Notes: generated by a model from the letters alone, not told the origin. DNA of 64,000 bases from DATLZU01 sp051293835 (GCA_051293835.1 JBPKMA010000004.1:1-64000), one strand, 5' to 3'. Positions 8,036 through 15,378 are shown, counted from the stretch's first letter. Program-made: numbers and translations.

Positions 8036-8684
8036 ATCGACGAGTCGTGGGCAACACGGTCGACGCCGACCGCAAGAGCCTCGTGATCATCACCGGCGCT
8101 AACCAGGGCGGGAAGTCGAGCTTCCTGCGCAGCATCGGTCTGGCGCAAGTGATGATGCCGGCCGGGATGTTCGTCCCGGCCGAGTTCTTCACGGCCGAGC
8201 TGTGCACAGGTCTCTTCACTCACTTCTAGCGGGAAGAAGACGCGACGATGAAGAAGGGGAAGCTCGACGAGGAACTGGCACGATTGAGCGAGATCGTTCA
8301 CCGTCTCGTGCCGAACGCGATGCTGCTTCTCAACGAATCATTTGCGGCGACGAACGAACGGGAGGGGTCCGAAATCGCGAAGCAGGTGGTGCACGCCCTG
8401 CTGGAAAAGGGCATCAAGATCTTTTATGTCCCCCATCTGTACGCCTTCGCCCACAGTTTCTTCGAGAGAAAGACGCAAGACACCCTGTTTCTCCGCGCCG
8501 AGAGGCGAGCCGACAGAACGCGAACCTTCAGACTGGCCAAAGGCGAGCCTGAAGAGACCAGTTACGGCGAAGATCTCTACCGAAGATCTTCGAGGATGAA
8601 TCGGATACGGCACCCGCGGTCGGAGTTTTGGCGGGTGATCGGCGTCCGGCAGGATTCTCGCCCAACCGACAGGACGGACGATGA
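7851..8684 (+). pseudogene. MutS-like ATPase, pseudogene with several lesions
   Basis: Pieced across frames, the sequence matches the ATPase end of a MutS-related protein. A FFQTLRVELAF lead-in precedes Walker A GANQGGKSS near 8100. A Walker B-like LLLNESFAATNE and an H-loop-like PHLYAFAHSF follow, then a SYGEDLYR tail. Four lesions are visible. The first several hundred codons are missing. A 7-bp tandem duplication sits at 7997-8010. An in-frame TAG occurs at 8227 in THF-stop-REED. One base is missing near 8582, after which the restored frame ends at 8684. MutS-like genes are known companions of fluoride riboswitches, and this copy sits in the riboswitch 2 operon. It cannot make a full protein. 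Confidence 0.8.
7997..8010 (+). repeat. 7-bp tandem duplication (ACTGTAC twice) breaking the MutS-like gene
   Basis: ACTGTAC occurs at 7997-8003 and again at 8004-8010. Removing one copy restores a continuous MutS-like frame (GLY-DVCLALHLN) across the site. Confidence 0.75.
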
Positions 8685-8763
8685 GGATACGCGCGGTGAC
8701 AGCCGCCATTGCTCGCCGTCGGTCGCGACGAAGGCAACGCGGTTCTCTCTTCCTCGTCGCCTC

Positions 8764-8793
8764 TTGACACCGCCTTTGCGAGTGGATTATGTA
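8764..8793 (+). promoter_or_regulatory. Sigma-70 promoter of fluoride riboswitch 3
   Basis: A perfect TTGACA (8764-8769) is followed by TATGTA at 8788-8793 after 18 bp (or TTATGT at 17 bp). The predicted start near 8800 is about ten bases before the aptamer. Confidence 0.7.
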
Positions 8794-8809
8794 ACATTTC
8801 AGTCGTATT

Positions 8810-8874
8810 GGTGATGGAGTTCACCGGAACCGTCCTGCCCTCCTCAGAACAGGCGCGGGACTGATAACTCCTAC
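8810..8874 (+). promoter_or_regulatory. Fluoride riboswitch 3 (crcB motif)
   Basis: P1 is GGUG (8810-8813) with CACC (8822-8825) around AUGGAGUU. The second stem pairs GUCCUGC (8832-8838) with GCGGGAC (8855-8861). The 3' strand UGAUAACUCCUAC (8862-8874) differs from the other copies by one A for G but keeps the pseudoknot bases CUCC. It leads the unit with the PepSY remnant, the CPA antiporter and UspA. Antiporters and UspA are known fluoride-riboswitch targets. Confidence 0.93.
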
Positions 8875-8901
8875 TGGAGAGAATCTGGTAGGAGTTTTTT
8901 T
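8867..8901 (+). terminator. Intrinsic terminator, expression platform of riboswitch 3
   Basis: ACTCCTAC (8867-8874) pairs perfectly with GTAGGAGT (8888-8895), followed by seven Ts (8895-8901). The 5' arm is shared with the aptamer. The 168 bp from 8902 to 9069 hold no gene I can support. Confidence 0.92.
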
Positions 8902-9069
8902 ATTGGGCCCGCTGCACTGTTGGCAGCCCCTCCTACCCCCACTGGTTCCCTTCAAGCAAGGGCGAGAAGCATGGGCGCTCTTCGCTCTCCGTCATGAGGA
9001 TTCAGCCATGCGCTCTGCGGCAGAGCGCACGTGACCGCCGGGATGCATTTCTCACCTGGGAGGAATGCC

Positions 9070-9373
9070 ATGGACATCAGGACAGCCATACTCGCTTGTG
9101 CCTTGGTCACGATCCTCATCCTCTTTGGAATCGGGATGTTCGGCATCAGTTTCGGGGAAGAACCGCACACGCCCGTCCTGGACATGTAGGAGGCCGCACG
9201 TGTCGTCCTCGCGCAGTTTCCAAACGCCCGCAGCACGGAGATCGAACTGGACACGGACCACGGCAGACTCGTCTATGAAGTATGAAGTCGAATTGGTGAC
9301 GGCGGACGGGCAGAAAAAGGCACTGCACGTCAACGCGACGACCGGTTAGGTCGAGAAGATCGAGCATGACTGA
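9070..9373 (+). pseudogene. Membrane-anchored PepSY-like protein, interrupted by two TAGs and a 7-bp duplication
   Basis: A good Shine-Dalgarno (GGGAGGAA) precedes ATG 9070. The first 39 codons encode one hydrophobic span (ALVTILILFGIGMFG) and end at TAG 9187. The same frame continues as a PepSY-like domain: EAARVVLAQFPNAR, then IELDTDHGRLVYEV. A 7-bp duplication at 9274-9287 then breaks it; with one copy removed it reads on as ELVTADGQKKALHVNATTG. A second TAG follows at 9347 before VEKIEHD and TGA at 9371. PepSY domains are small extracytoplasmic modules. The 39-aa front piece could still be made as a small membrane protein. Confidence 0.65.
9274..9287 (+). repeat. 7-bp tandem duplication (TATGAAG twice) breaking the PepSY gene
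   Basis: TATGAAG occurs at 9274-9280 and 9281-9287. Deleting one copy restores the VYEVEL core of the PepSY-like domain. It is the second 7-bp tandem duplication within 1.3 kb. Confidence 0.75.
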
Positions 9374-9403
9374 CGGTGGACACCAATCGGGAAGGAGTGA
9401 ACG

Positions 9404-10609
9404 ATGGAAGTGACCTGGCAGGTCGCCGCGATCTGGATCGGCATGGCCCTGGTGGCCACACTGCTGTCAGTCCGGCTTGGGATGTCCGTCGCATTGGTCG
9501 AAATTTGCGTGGGGATCGCCGGCGGAAATTTGTTGGAGCTGCATTCGACGGTCTGGATTGACTTTTTGGCCACCGTCGGCAGCGTGCTGTTGACGTTCTT
9601 GGCCGGTGCGGAAATCGACTTGGTGGTCCTTCGCGTTCGATGGAAAGAGACGATCTCCATCGGCCTTGCGTCATTTCTGGCCCCGTTCCTGGGCGCGATG
9701 GCCTATGCCCATTGGGTGGCCGGCTGGTCGCTCCCCGCCTCCGAGATCGCCGGTATTGCGCTCTCTACGACCTCAGTGGCCGTGGTCTACGCTGTCATGC
9801 TCGAGCGTGGATACAATGCGACGGCTCTGGGCAAGGTGATTCTTGCCGCGTGCTTCGTCACGGACCTGGGCACAGTGTTGGCGCTTGGATTGATCTTCGC
9901 CCGCTATGACTGGTGGCTGTTAGCGTTCGTCCTCGTCATGGGCGTCGCGCTGTGGACGTTGCCTCCCGCCACCGCGTGGTTCTTCGCCATGGTGGGGCCG
10001 CGAATCAGTGAACCGGAAACCAAATACCTCCTCGTGATCCTGTTCGCCTTGGGCGCCCTGGCCACAACGGCACAGAGTGAAGCCGTGCTGCCGGCCTATC
10101 TCGTCGGCATGGTGCTGGCGCCGCAATTCCTCGCCAACCGGACGCTGGCCCAACGGATGCGTGTGATCGCCTTCTCGTTGCTCACACCGTTTTATTTTCT
10201 GAAAGCAGGATCCTTGGTCGGCCTCCGCGCGGTGCTGGCAAGCGCCGGGCTGATCGGCGTCTTTCTCATTGTGAAGATGGCGACGAAGTTCGTGGGCGTG
10301 TGGCCGCTGGCCCATGCGTTTCGCTTTGGCCGCCGCGAAGCCATCTACACCACGCTCCTCATGTCCACGGGGCTGACGTTTGGAACCATTTCGGCCCTAT
10401 ACGGCCTCAGCCACCAACTGATCACCCAAGATCAGTATGCGGTCCTCGTGACCGCGGTCATTCTCAGCGCGATCGTGCCGACGTTGATCGCCGAGCGCTG
10501 GTTTGATCCGGGCGGAGTACCGCAAGAGGAGGCGCTCGATCGACGTGCGACCGAGCGGGTGCCGACGGTCGAGCCCGACAAGGCCCACCGCCCGGTCCAC
10601 CAGAGCTAA
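9404..10609 (+). CDS. CPA-type cation/proton antiporter, fluoride-regulated
   Basis: This 401-aa protein is almost entirely hydrophobic, with about 12 predicted spans. It starts at an ATG with a strong AAGGAG. The layout fits the CPA (Na+/H+ or K+/H+ exchanger) superfamily: an acidic AGAEIDLVVLR segment in the third or fourth span, ALSTTSVAVVYAV, and a FVTDLGTVLALG segment with the Asp expected in the ion site. The C-terminus is a short charged tail. Fluoride riboswitches often control such antiporters. With no crcB or ClC gene in view, this is the best fluoride-tolerance transporter candidate here, although its ion is inferred only. Confidence 0.88.
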   Translation: MEVTWQVAAIWIGMALVATLLSVRLGMSVALVEICVGIAGGNLLELHSTVWIDFLATVGSVLLTFLAGAEIDLVVLRVRWKETISIGLASFLAPFLGAMAYAHWVAGWSLPASEIAGIALSTTSVAVVYAVMLERGYNATALGKVILAACFVTDLGTVLALGLIFARYDWWLLAFVLVMGVALWTLPPATAWFFAMVGPRISEPETKYLLVILFALGALATTAQSEAVLPAYLVGMVLAPQFLANRTLAQRMRVIAFSLLTPFYFLKAGSLVGLRAVLASAGLIGVFLIVKMATKFVGVWPLAHAFRFGRREAIYTTLLMSTGLTFGTISALYGLSHQLITQDQYAVLVTAVILSAIVPTLIAERWFDPGGVPQEEALDRRATERVPTVEPDKAHRPVHQS

Positions 10610-10622
10610 GGAGGAATTCCCC

Positions 10623-11045
10623 ATGTTTCGGAAGATTCTTGTGGCGAACGACGGATCGGAAGGCGCCAAGAAAGCGCTCCACGCCGCCATCGATGTGGCC
10701 AAGCGCTATGAGGCCGAGCTGCACGAGATCTCCGTTGAAGAACATCTGCCCCACTACGCCGCGACGGTGGGCGAAGTGGTCGAGGCAAAACAGGAAGCGG
10801 CGGACTATTTCCGGAAGGTCACCCACGAGGCCGAGATGGCCGCCAGGGCGCAGGGGCTTCGCCTGACGTCCCACGTGGTTCCCGGACACGAGGTTGAAAC
10901 GATCGTCAAGTTCGCCAAGGATCACGGCTTCGACCTGCTGGTGATCGGGTTCATGGGTCACTCGCGCGTGTTCGAACGCATCTGGGGCGGGACCTCTCAG
11001 AACCTGACGCGACTTTCGCCCTGCTCCGTGCTGGTGGTGAAGTGA
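10623..11045 (+). CDS. Universal stress protein UspA family
   Basis: The 140-aa protein starts 13 bp after the antiporter stop with a GGAGGAA site. It has the UspA fold pattern: FRKILVANDGSEGAKKAL at the N-terminus and FDLLVIGFMGHSRVFERI followed by GGTSQNLTR at the C-terminus. The latter is close to the Gx2Gx9G(S/T) ATP-binding signature, so it may bind ATP. A UspA next to an antiporter under a fluoride riboswitch is a known arrangement. It may regulate the antiporter, but that is inference from adjacency. Confidence 0.9.
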   Translation: MFRKILVANDGSEGAKKALHAAIDVAKRYEAELHEISVEEHLPHYAATVGEVVEAKQEAADYFRKVTHEAEMAARAQGLRLTSHVVPGHEVETIVKFAKDHGFDLLVIGFMGHSRVFERIWGGTSQNLTRLSPCSVLVVK

Positions 11046-11095
11046 ATTGCCCCGCGCAACGCGCGAAGCTTTCCGGGCAGGTTCGGTGATCGACC

Positions 11096-11442
11096 ATGGA
11101 AGGCACTCTTGATCGGATCAAGCGAGAGATCACGGTCTGTCACCTCGTGTTCGGTTCGCGAAATGGCTCCTTGCACTCGCAATCGGCTATGCCGTTTTGC
11201 TGATTGATTGGATCCCCGATGTCCTTCGGCTGCTCGGATACCTGGATGATGTCATCATTGTGTCCGCTTTGTTCAGACTAGCTTTCGCGTTCATTCCCGA
11301 AGACGTCATGCAGAACTGCAGAAACCGGGTCGCGGATGACGCCGCCGGCACACTGGCGAAGTCCCGCTCCGGCATTCACGCGCTGGAACGGGGATCGGGA
11401 GATCGTGTGGAAGAAAGCCTGGCTCATCCTACAGGGGGATAG
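11096..11442 (+). pseudogene. DUF1232 (YkvA-like) membrane protein, frameshifted
   Basis: The ATG at 11096 opens a short frame (EGTLDRIKREITV) that does not lead into the conserved part. One frame over, from about 11158, the sequence shows the DUF1232 core: FAKWLLALAIGYAV, then DWIPDVLRLLGYLDDVIIV and AFAFIPEDV. The family normally reads PIDLIPDxIPxxGxLDD. A single-base change near 11150 would rejoin the two parts, so the gene looks recently broken. It sits between uspA and a secreted protein in the riboswitch 3 unit. Confidence 0.6.
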
Positions 11443-11475
11443 CCATACCGGTTGTCTCAACGAAAGGAGGTTTCC

Positions 11476-11877
11476 ATGAGCAGGAAAAGGTCGTGGAATG
11501 TGGTCTTGGCGGCGGTGTTCGGCTGCTTCTCCGCCTGGTTGAGTGGACCGACCGGGGAGCCCGGAGAGTTCGCGCACGCGGCCGACACGTTGAATGTCGA
11601 AGGCCTCCCCAAAGATCTTAAGGCCTACCGCGCCCAAATCGATCAGATGCTGAAGAAAGTCGATGCGCTCATCGAAAAGCTCAAAACCCAGCCGAACACT
11701 ACCGCCATCATCTTGGATTTGCTGCAAACCCGGGACGACATTTTGCGGGAACTTCCCAAGATCGAGACCGCCCCGGGCGACGCCAAATGGACCGTGCAGG
11801 AGGTGCGCAACAGCGTGGATACCAAGCTAAAGCTGCTGAAAGAGCAATATGAGAAGGCCGTCGCGCTGGCCGGTTAG
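11476..11877 (+). CDS. Secreted helical protein of unknown function
   Basis: This 133-aa protein has the best ribosome binding site in the region (AAAGGAGGT, seven or so bases before ATG 11476). The N-terminus is a signal peptide of about 36 residues ending in AHAAD. The mature part is almost wholly helical and charged (QIDQMLKKVDALIEKLK, then TKLKLLKEQYEKAVALAG) with no cysteine. It resembles small periplasmic four-helix proteins. It is the last intact gene downstream of riboswitch 3. No function is recognised. Confidence 0.75.
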   Translation: MSRKRSWNVVLAAVFGCFSAWLSGPTGEPGEFAHAADTLNVEGLPKDLKAYRAQIDQMLKKVDALIEKLKTQPNTTAIILDLLQTRDDILRELPKIETAPGDAKWTVQEVRNSVDTKLKLLKEQYEKAVALAG

Positions 11878-11949
11878 GGTCCGGCTCCTGCGCGTTCAGC
11901 TCCTTTCAGCCGGCCGGCCTCGTTCGTCTCTTCCTCCCTCCGATCGTCC

Positions 11950-12245
11950 GGCTTTCCGCTTCCCATCTCGTTCCTCCTTCTCGTGATCGGTCCGGTCTTC
12001 TATGGGCTCTCCGTCGGGGAAGAAGGGAATTTCGACGTGGTCGCCGAAGGCCGGATGTACCGCTCGCGCCAATTGGATCGGTATGAACTGGCCCGCTATG
12101 TGCGCGAGTACGGAATCAAGGGCGTTCTGAATTGAGAGGGAAGAATCTCGGCTCCCGGTGGTACCAGGCGGACCAGGATCTCAAGCGGATCTTGGCCATC
12201 CTCCGCGAGGCGCCCAAGCCCATCTTAAGGCCGAAGCCCCGAGGA
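11950..12245 (+). pseudogene. Dual-specificity/tyrosine phosphatase-like remnant
   Basis: A hydrophobic lead (SFLLLVIGPVFYG) is followed by NFDVVAEGRMYRSRQL and REYGIKGVLN, the usual N-terminal half of small bacterial dual-specificity phosphatases. A TGA at 12133 interrupts it. Adding one T there gives LRGKNLGSRWYQAD and KRILAILREAPKPIL in the next frame, matching the family. At the expected HCxxGxxR site the sequence reads RPKPRGSRT, so the catalytic cysteine is gone as well. No ATG is visible upstream. This is a decayed gene. Confidence 0.55.
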
Positions 12246-13284
12246 AGCAGAACAACCATTCTCGATGCGACATGCGCGCATCCCGTTGTTCGGAAACTCC
12301 ATGGTTGCCATGGACCGCACGTTTCGCCGCGACGTGCGCACACATCCTCCTTTATCTCGGAACACGCCGCCGCACGGGTCGCTTCCCACATCGAAGGCCA
12401 TGACCGACGACGTGGTGGCCGGGCGGGTCCTTCGTGACGGTCGCGGGAGGCGCCGCGCTTCCCTGCCTGGGGACCGGCTGCGCTTGGATAAGCTTGGTCG
12501 CGACCGATTCCGTGCCGAGTCCGCGGCGGTGGAGCGACGCTGCGCTCCCGCCGCGCCGGTTCCGAACTCCCGATACATCCGTCAGCACGCTCCGGATTCG
12601 CAGAGCCCCCTTGCTCAGGTCCTCCCGGCGCTCGGCCACCGATTCTCTCGCGAAGCCTTGCTTATCGCCGAGACGATCGGAGTCTCTGATCTCATGACAC
12701 AACTTCCGGCGATGGAGTCCATCCTTTTTCGCAAGAATGTTCGCCCGGTTCGCATCTCCGGCGGGATCTTCTATTTCCGATGGCCCACCCAGCTCCAACA
12801 ACGGCATGCTTCAGTATTGCGGCGACATCTCTTAATATTCCGTTGAACATTTCCTGGACGACGCCAAGGGATTCGCCTCTGCGATCGAAGTCTTGGGGTT
12901 GCACGGCCTGCCGTTTCGGTCGGACGGACACGCCGTCAACACAAAGCCAGGCTCCTTCAGACTGGTCGGTGTCCAGCCCCGTGGAGTCCAAGTTCACGGA
13001 TCAGATCATCGGGGCCGCTGGTGTACGGTTGACGCCCGCCGGGCAGAACGACATCGCCGCGACTATCCCAATTTTTCGATCTATTTTTTACTGGAGCCGG
13101 AGCGGGCGCATGATCGCGCGTTAAGCGATCGCAACACACCAATGATGTCTCTCGGCAGGGTCGTGGGAGGGCATTGGGAACTTTCCTCCCTTTCGCTCCG
13201 GACGGACCGGAGCAGTGCACTGTTCGCGGATGACTGGTAATTCGCTGCGAACTGTGCAAGTGTTGACAAGGACGATCCTCTCGC
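12246..13284 (+). other. About 1 kb of decayed coding sequence, no intact gene
   Basis: No frame on either strand reads as a convincing whole protein. On the plus strand, 12400-12500 contains arginines and then VTVAGGAALPCLGTGCAW, which resembles a Tat-type signal region. Near 12650-12830, frame changes give EALLIAETIG and a CSPGSHLRRD-like segment that could be a worn Rieske domain. Near 12850-13000 the stretch FLDDAKGFASAIEVLGLHG looks coding. All are too degraded to name. A TTGACA at 13263 lies too close to the next ATG to be its promoter. Confidence 0.4.
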
Positions 13285-14553
13285 ATGGCCAAGAAGGAAG
13301 CCGATTCCGTTACCCTCACTGATGGCGCCGTTCCCTTGCGGTCCCCAAGGGCGCACTGGATCACACCGACTGTCGCAGGGATCGTGCTGGCTACGTTTTT
13401 GTCCGACTTGAGCCATGAGATGTGCACGGCGGTCCTGCCGCTCTATCTCTCAACCCTCGGCTTGGGCCCCGCCGCCTTGGGCCTGATCGAAGGAATCGCA
13501 GATTTCCTGGTCAGCCTGTCCAAGCTCCTCGGCGGGATCGTCGGGCACCACGTTCGCCGCAAACGGCCGTGGGCGTCGCTCGGCTATCTCGTCACGGCGG
13601 TGGCCACGTGGGGGATCGGGCTTGTCAACGGGCTTGCCGCCCTGCTGATCCTGCGCGGCACCGCCTGGATCGGCCGCGGCTTTCGGGGCCCGTTGCGGGA
13701 CCACCTGCTCGCGGACGCGGTGGCCCCGACCCACTATGGCCGCGCCTACGGGCTGGAACGCGCGGGCGACATGCTCGGGGCCGTCGCCGGACCGCTGGCG
13801 GCTGCGCTGTTTGTCTGGGCCGGCGTGGAGTTTCGCACGGTGATCCTCTGGACGTTGGTGCCCGGTCTTCTGGCGGCTGGGTCCTTGTTCTTTTTCACGA
13901 GGGAGCGCGACGCGTCGATCTCGTTGACCCCGCAGGATGCCAATCCCAACCCTCGTCGCTCGTTCCCTCGCCTCTTCTGGATGTTCCTCGCCGGCGTCTT
14001 CCTGTTCGGCCTCGGCGATTTCTCTCGGACGTTTCTGATCTGGCTTGCGGCCAAGCCTTTCGCCGAGAGTTCCGGACTCGCAGCCGGCTCCATCTCGGCC
14101 GCCGTCCTTCTCTACACGCTCCATAACTTGGTGAGCGCTGTCGTCGCCTATCCGATCGGCCGCTTGGGAGATCGCGGGTATAAGCGGCAGATCCTGATCG
14201 GCGGGTACGGCTTGGGGGTCGGCACTAATGTTGTTCTCGCACTGTTCAGCCAGTCGCTTGGCTGGCTCGTCGCGATCGTCGTCCTTTCAGGCGTCTATAT
14301 TGCCGTTGAGGAAACGCTGGAGAAGGCCATTGCTGCCGAACTTCTTCCCGGCGAGCTGCGCAGCCTCGGCTTCGGCATCCTGGCCTGTGCCAACGCGGTG
14401 GGCGACATGGCGTCGAGCTTCTGGGTCGGATTCCTCCTGGACATCCATCAGCCCGGTTGGGCGTTCGGCATGGCCGCGGCAGTCGGTGCGGCGGGAACCC
14501 TTTGGCTGGCCTGCGTGTGGAAATTTGCTGGGGGCAGACACAGACAAACGTGA
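13285..14553 (+). CDS. Major facilitator superfamily transporter
   Basis: The 422-aa protein has about 12 hydrophobic spans. The usual loop 2-3 signature appears in altered form as GGIVGHHVRRKRPW, and its mirror in the second half as YPIGRLGDRGYKRQ. Residues 27-45 (TVAGIVLATFLSDLSHEM) match a subgroup of MFS permeases often found beside stress genes. The start at ATG 13285 lacks a strong Shine-Dalgarno. It is downstream of the decayed stretch and may or may not be transcribed from riboswitch 3. Substrate unknown. Confidence 0.85.
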   Translation: MAKKEADSVTLTDGAVPLRSPRAHWITPTVAGIVLATFLSDLSHEMCTAVLPLYLSTLGLGPAALGLIEGIADFLVSLSKLLGGIVGHHVRRKRPWASLGYLVTAVATWGIGLVNGLAALLILRGTAWIGRGFRGPLRDHLLADAVAPTHYGRAYGLERAGDMLGAVAGPLAAALFVWAGVEFRTVILWTLVPGLLAAGSLFFFTRERDASISLTPQDANPNPRRSFPRLFWMFLAGVFLFGLGDFSRTFLIWLAAKPFAESSGLAAGSISAAVLLYTLHNLVSAVVAYPIGRLGDRGYKRQILIGGYGLGVGTNVVLALFSQSLGWLVAIVVLSGVYIAVEETLEKAIAAELLPGELRSLGFGILACANAVGDMASSFWVGFLLDIHQPGWAFGMAAAVGAAGTLWLACVWKFAGGRHRQT

Positions 14554-14750
14554 CCTGAAAACAGCAACCGACCCTCTTTCCTGCCCATCCGCGGACAATG
14601 GCCAGAGATAACCCGACGAATCTTCGCAGGAGAACTGGAAATCCACTCGGTGTCGTCAGGTACGAAGCGTCATCTCGCTTCTGCCGCGCATGGGCTCACC
14701 CGCACGGTGGCCGCCGAGACCTCTCCCTGATCCGCTCTTCGGCTTTTGCG

Positions 14751-15044
14751 CTAGCACGAGAGGGCCGACCTTTCGTCCTGAACGTTCAGTTGCTCGAGTA
14801 TTTCGGGAGTCAGTTCCGGTTGCTTTTGATCGCTTGCGGTTTCCGGCATGATCATTGGCCGCTCACGCTCCCTGGTCAGTTCAGACGCGCCGGACATGGT
14901 TGGCTGCGAAGACGGCAGCGCCTGCAGAGGCTCCGCTCTCATTTCTTTCTCAGCCGCAGTTCCCGTGCTGGGCTGATCCCCTGCGACCGCCATCGGCGCG
15001 AGCATCCAGAGCGCCAGCGCCACAACCAGGACTGGCCATGTCAT
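14751..15044 (-). CDS. Small secreted protein under fluoride riboswitch 4
   Basis: This 97-aa protein has a clear signal peptide (MTWPVLVVALALWMLAPMAVA, cleaved near residue 21). The mature part is low in complexity and rich in Glu, Pro and Gln, likely disordered. No metal-binding or catalytic motif is seen. The gene starts about 60 bp downstream of the riboswitch 4 terminator, so it should be induced by fluoride. Its ATG overlaps the stop of a possible leader ORF (ATGA). It is the only gene I can place under this riboswitch; 14554-14750 beyond it shows nothing. Confidence 0.65.
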   Translation of the reverse strand: MTWPVLVVALALWMLAPMAVAGDQPSTGTAAEKEMRAEPLQALPSSQPTMSGASELTRERERPMIMPETASDQKQPELTPEILEQLNVQDERSALSC

Positions 15045-15079
15045 ATTGAACGCGTCCGGGCTGATCCAGTGTCACTCAT
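15041..15079 (-). CDS. Possible 12-aa leader peptide
   Basis: An ATG at 15079 preceded by AAAGGTGG opens MSDTGSARTRSI and stops at a TGA overlapping the next gene's ATG. The next gene has no good ribosome binding site of its own, so the leader could feed ribosomes to it. The evidence is limited to spacing and the Shine-Dalgarno. Confidence 0.3.
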   Translation of the reverse strand: MSDTGSARTRSI

Positions 15080-15107
15080 GTTTTTCACCACCTTTCCCGT
15101 CCACAAT

Positions 15108-15142
15108 AAAAAACTCCCCCCGCGCACCGCGCTGGTAGGAGT
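15108..15142 (-). terminator. Intrinsic terminator, expression platform of riboswitch 4
   Basis: On the minus strand ACUCC pairs with GGAGU with a GCGC/GCGC inner stem, followed by six Us (the A-run at 15108-15113). The 5' arm belongs to the aptamer's ACUCCUAC. Confidence 0.88.
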
Positions 15143-15199
15143 CATCAGCCGGTCACCCCCTCCTCAAGATTCCGGCGGTTGGGGTGAACTCCATTACCG
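15135..15199 (-). promoter_or_regulatory. Fluoride riboswitch 4 (crcB motif)
   Basis: Read on the minus strand it starts CGGUAAUGGAGUUCACC, where the usual GGUGAUGG has one A for G. An AACCGCC junction, a GCCGG/CCGGC stem and the conserved CUGAUGACUCCUAC follow. GGAGUU and GACUCC can form the pseudoknot. It faces away from the other three and controls the small secreted protein. Only a weak promoter (CAGAAT-like -10) is seen upstream. Confidence 0.9.
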
Positions 15200-15299
15200 A
15201 TTCAATTCTGTCGTGTTAATTAAACAATCCAGCCCAGGTGCGCTTCTCTCGTCCCTCTGCGCGCTTCAATGCCGAGGACAGAAATCGCAAGGGCTTAAT

Positions 15300-15328
15300 T
15301 TGACCCTCCCCGGAGCATTCTGTAGAAT
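15300..15328 (+). promoter_or_regulatory. Sigma-70 promoter of the glycosyltransferase gene
   Basis: TTGACC (15300-15305), a 17-bp spacer and TAGAAT (15323-15328) lie 50 bp upstream of the GT2 start codon. Confidence 0.6.
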
Positions 15329-15378
15329 GCCCCCGTGGTTAACGTGTATTCGATCCCTCGAAGGACCGCCCGCTCCGC

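Noticed and set aside
8227..9349. Three in-frame TAG codons (8227, 9187, 9347) as possible stop-codon recoding
   Set aside because: The same genes also carry frameshifts, and intact genes here (for example those ending at 11877 and 61310) use TAG as their normal stop. Gene decay is simpler.
13263..13268. TTGACA as promoter of the MFS gene
   Set aside because: It lies 16 bp from the ATG, which leaves no room for a -10 box and transcript start.
2174..15199. The fluoride region as a mobile element or integrative island
   Set aside because: No transposase, integrase, terminal repeats or tRNA-linked att duplication is visible. The only tRNA is 30 kb away.
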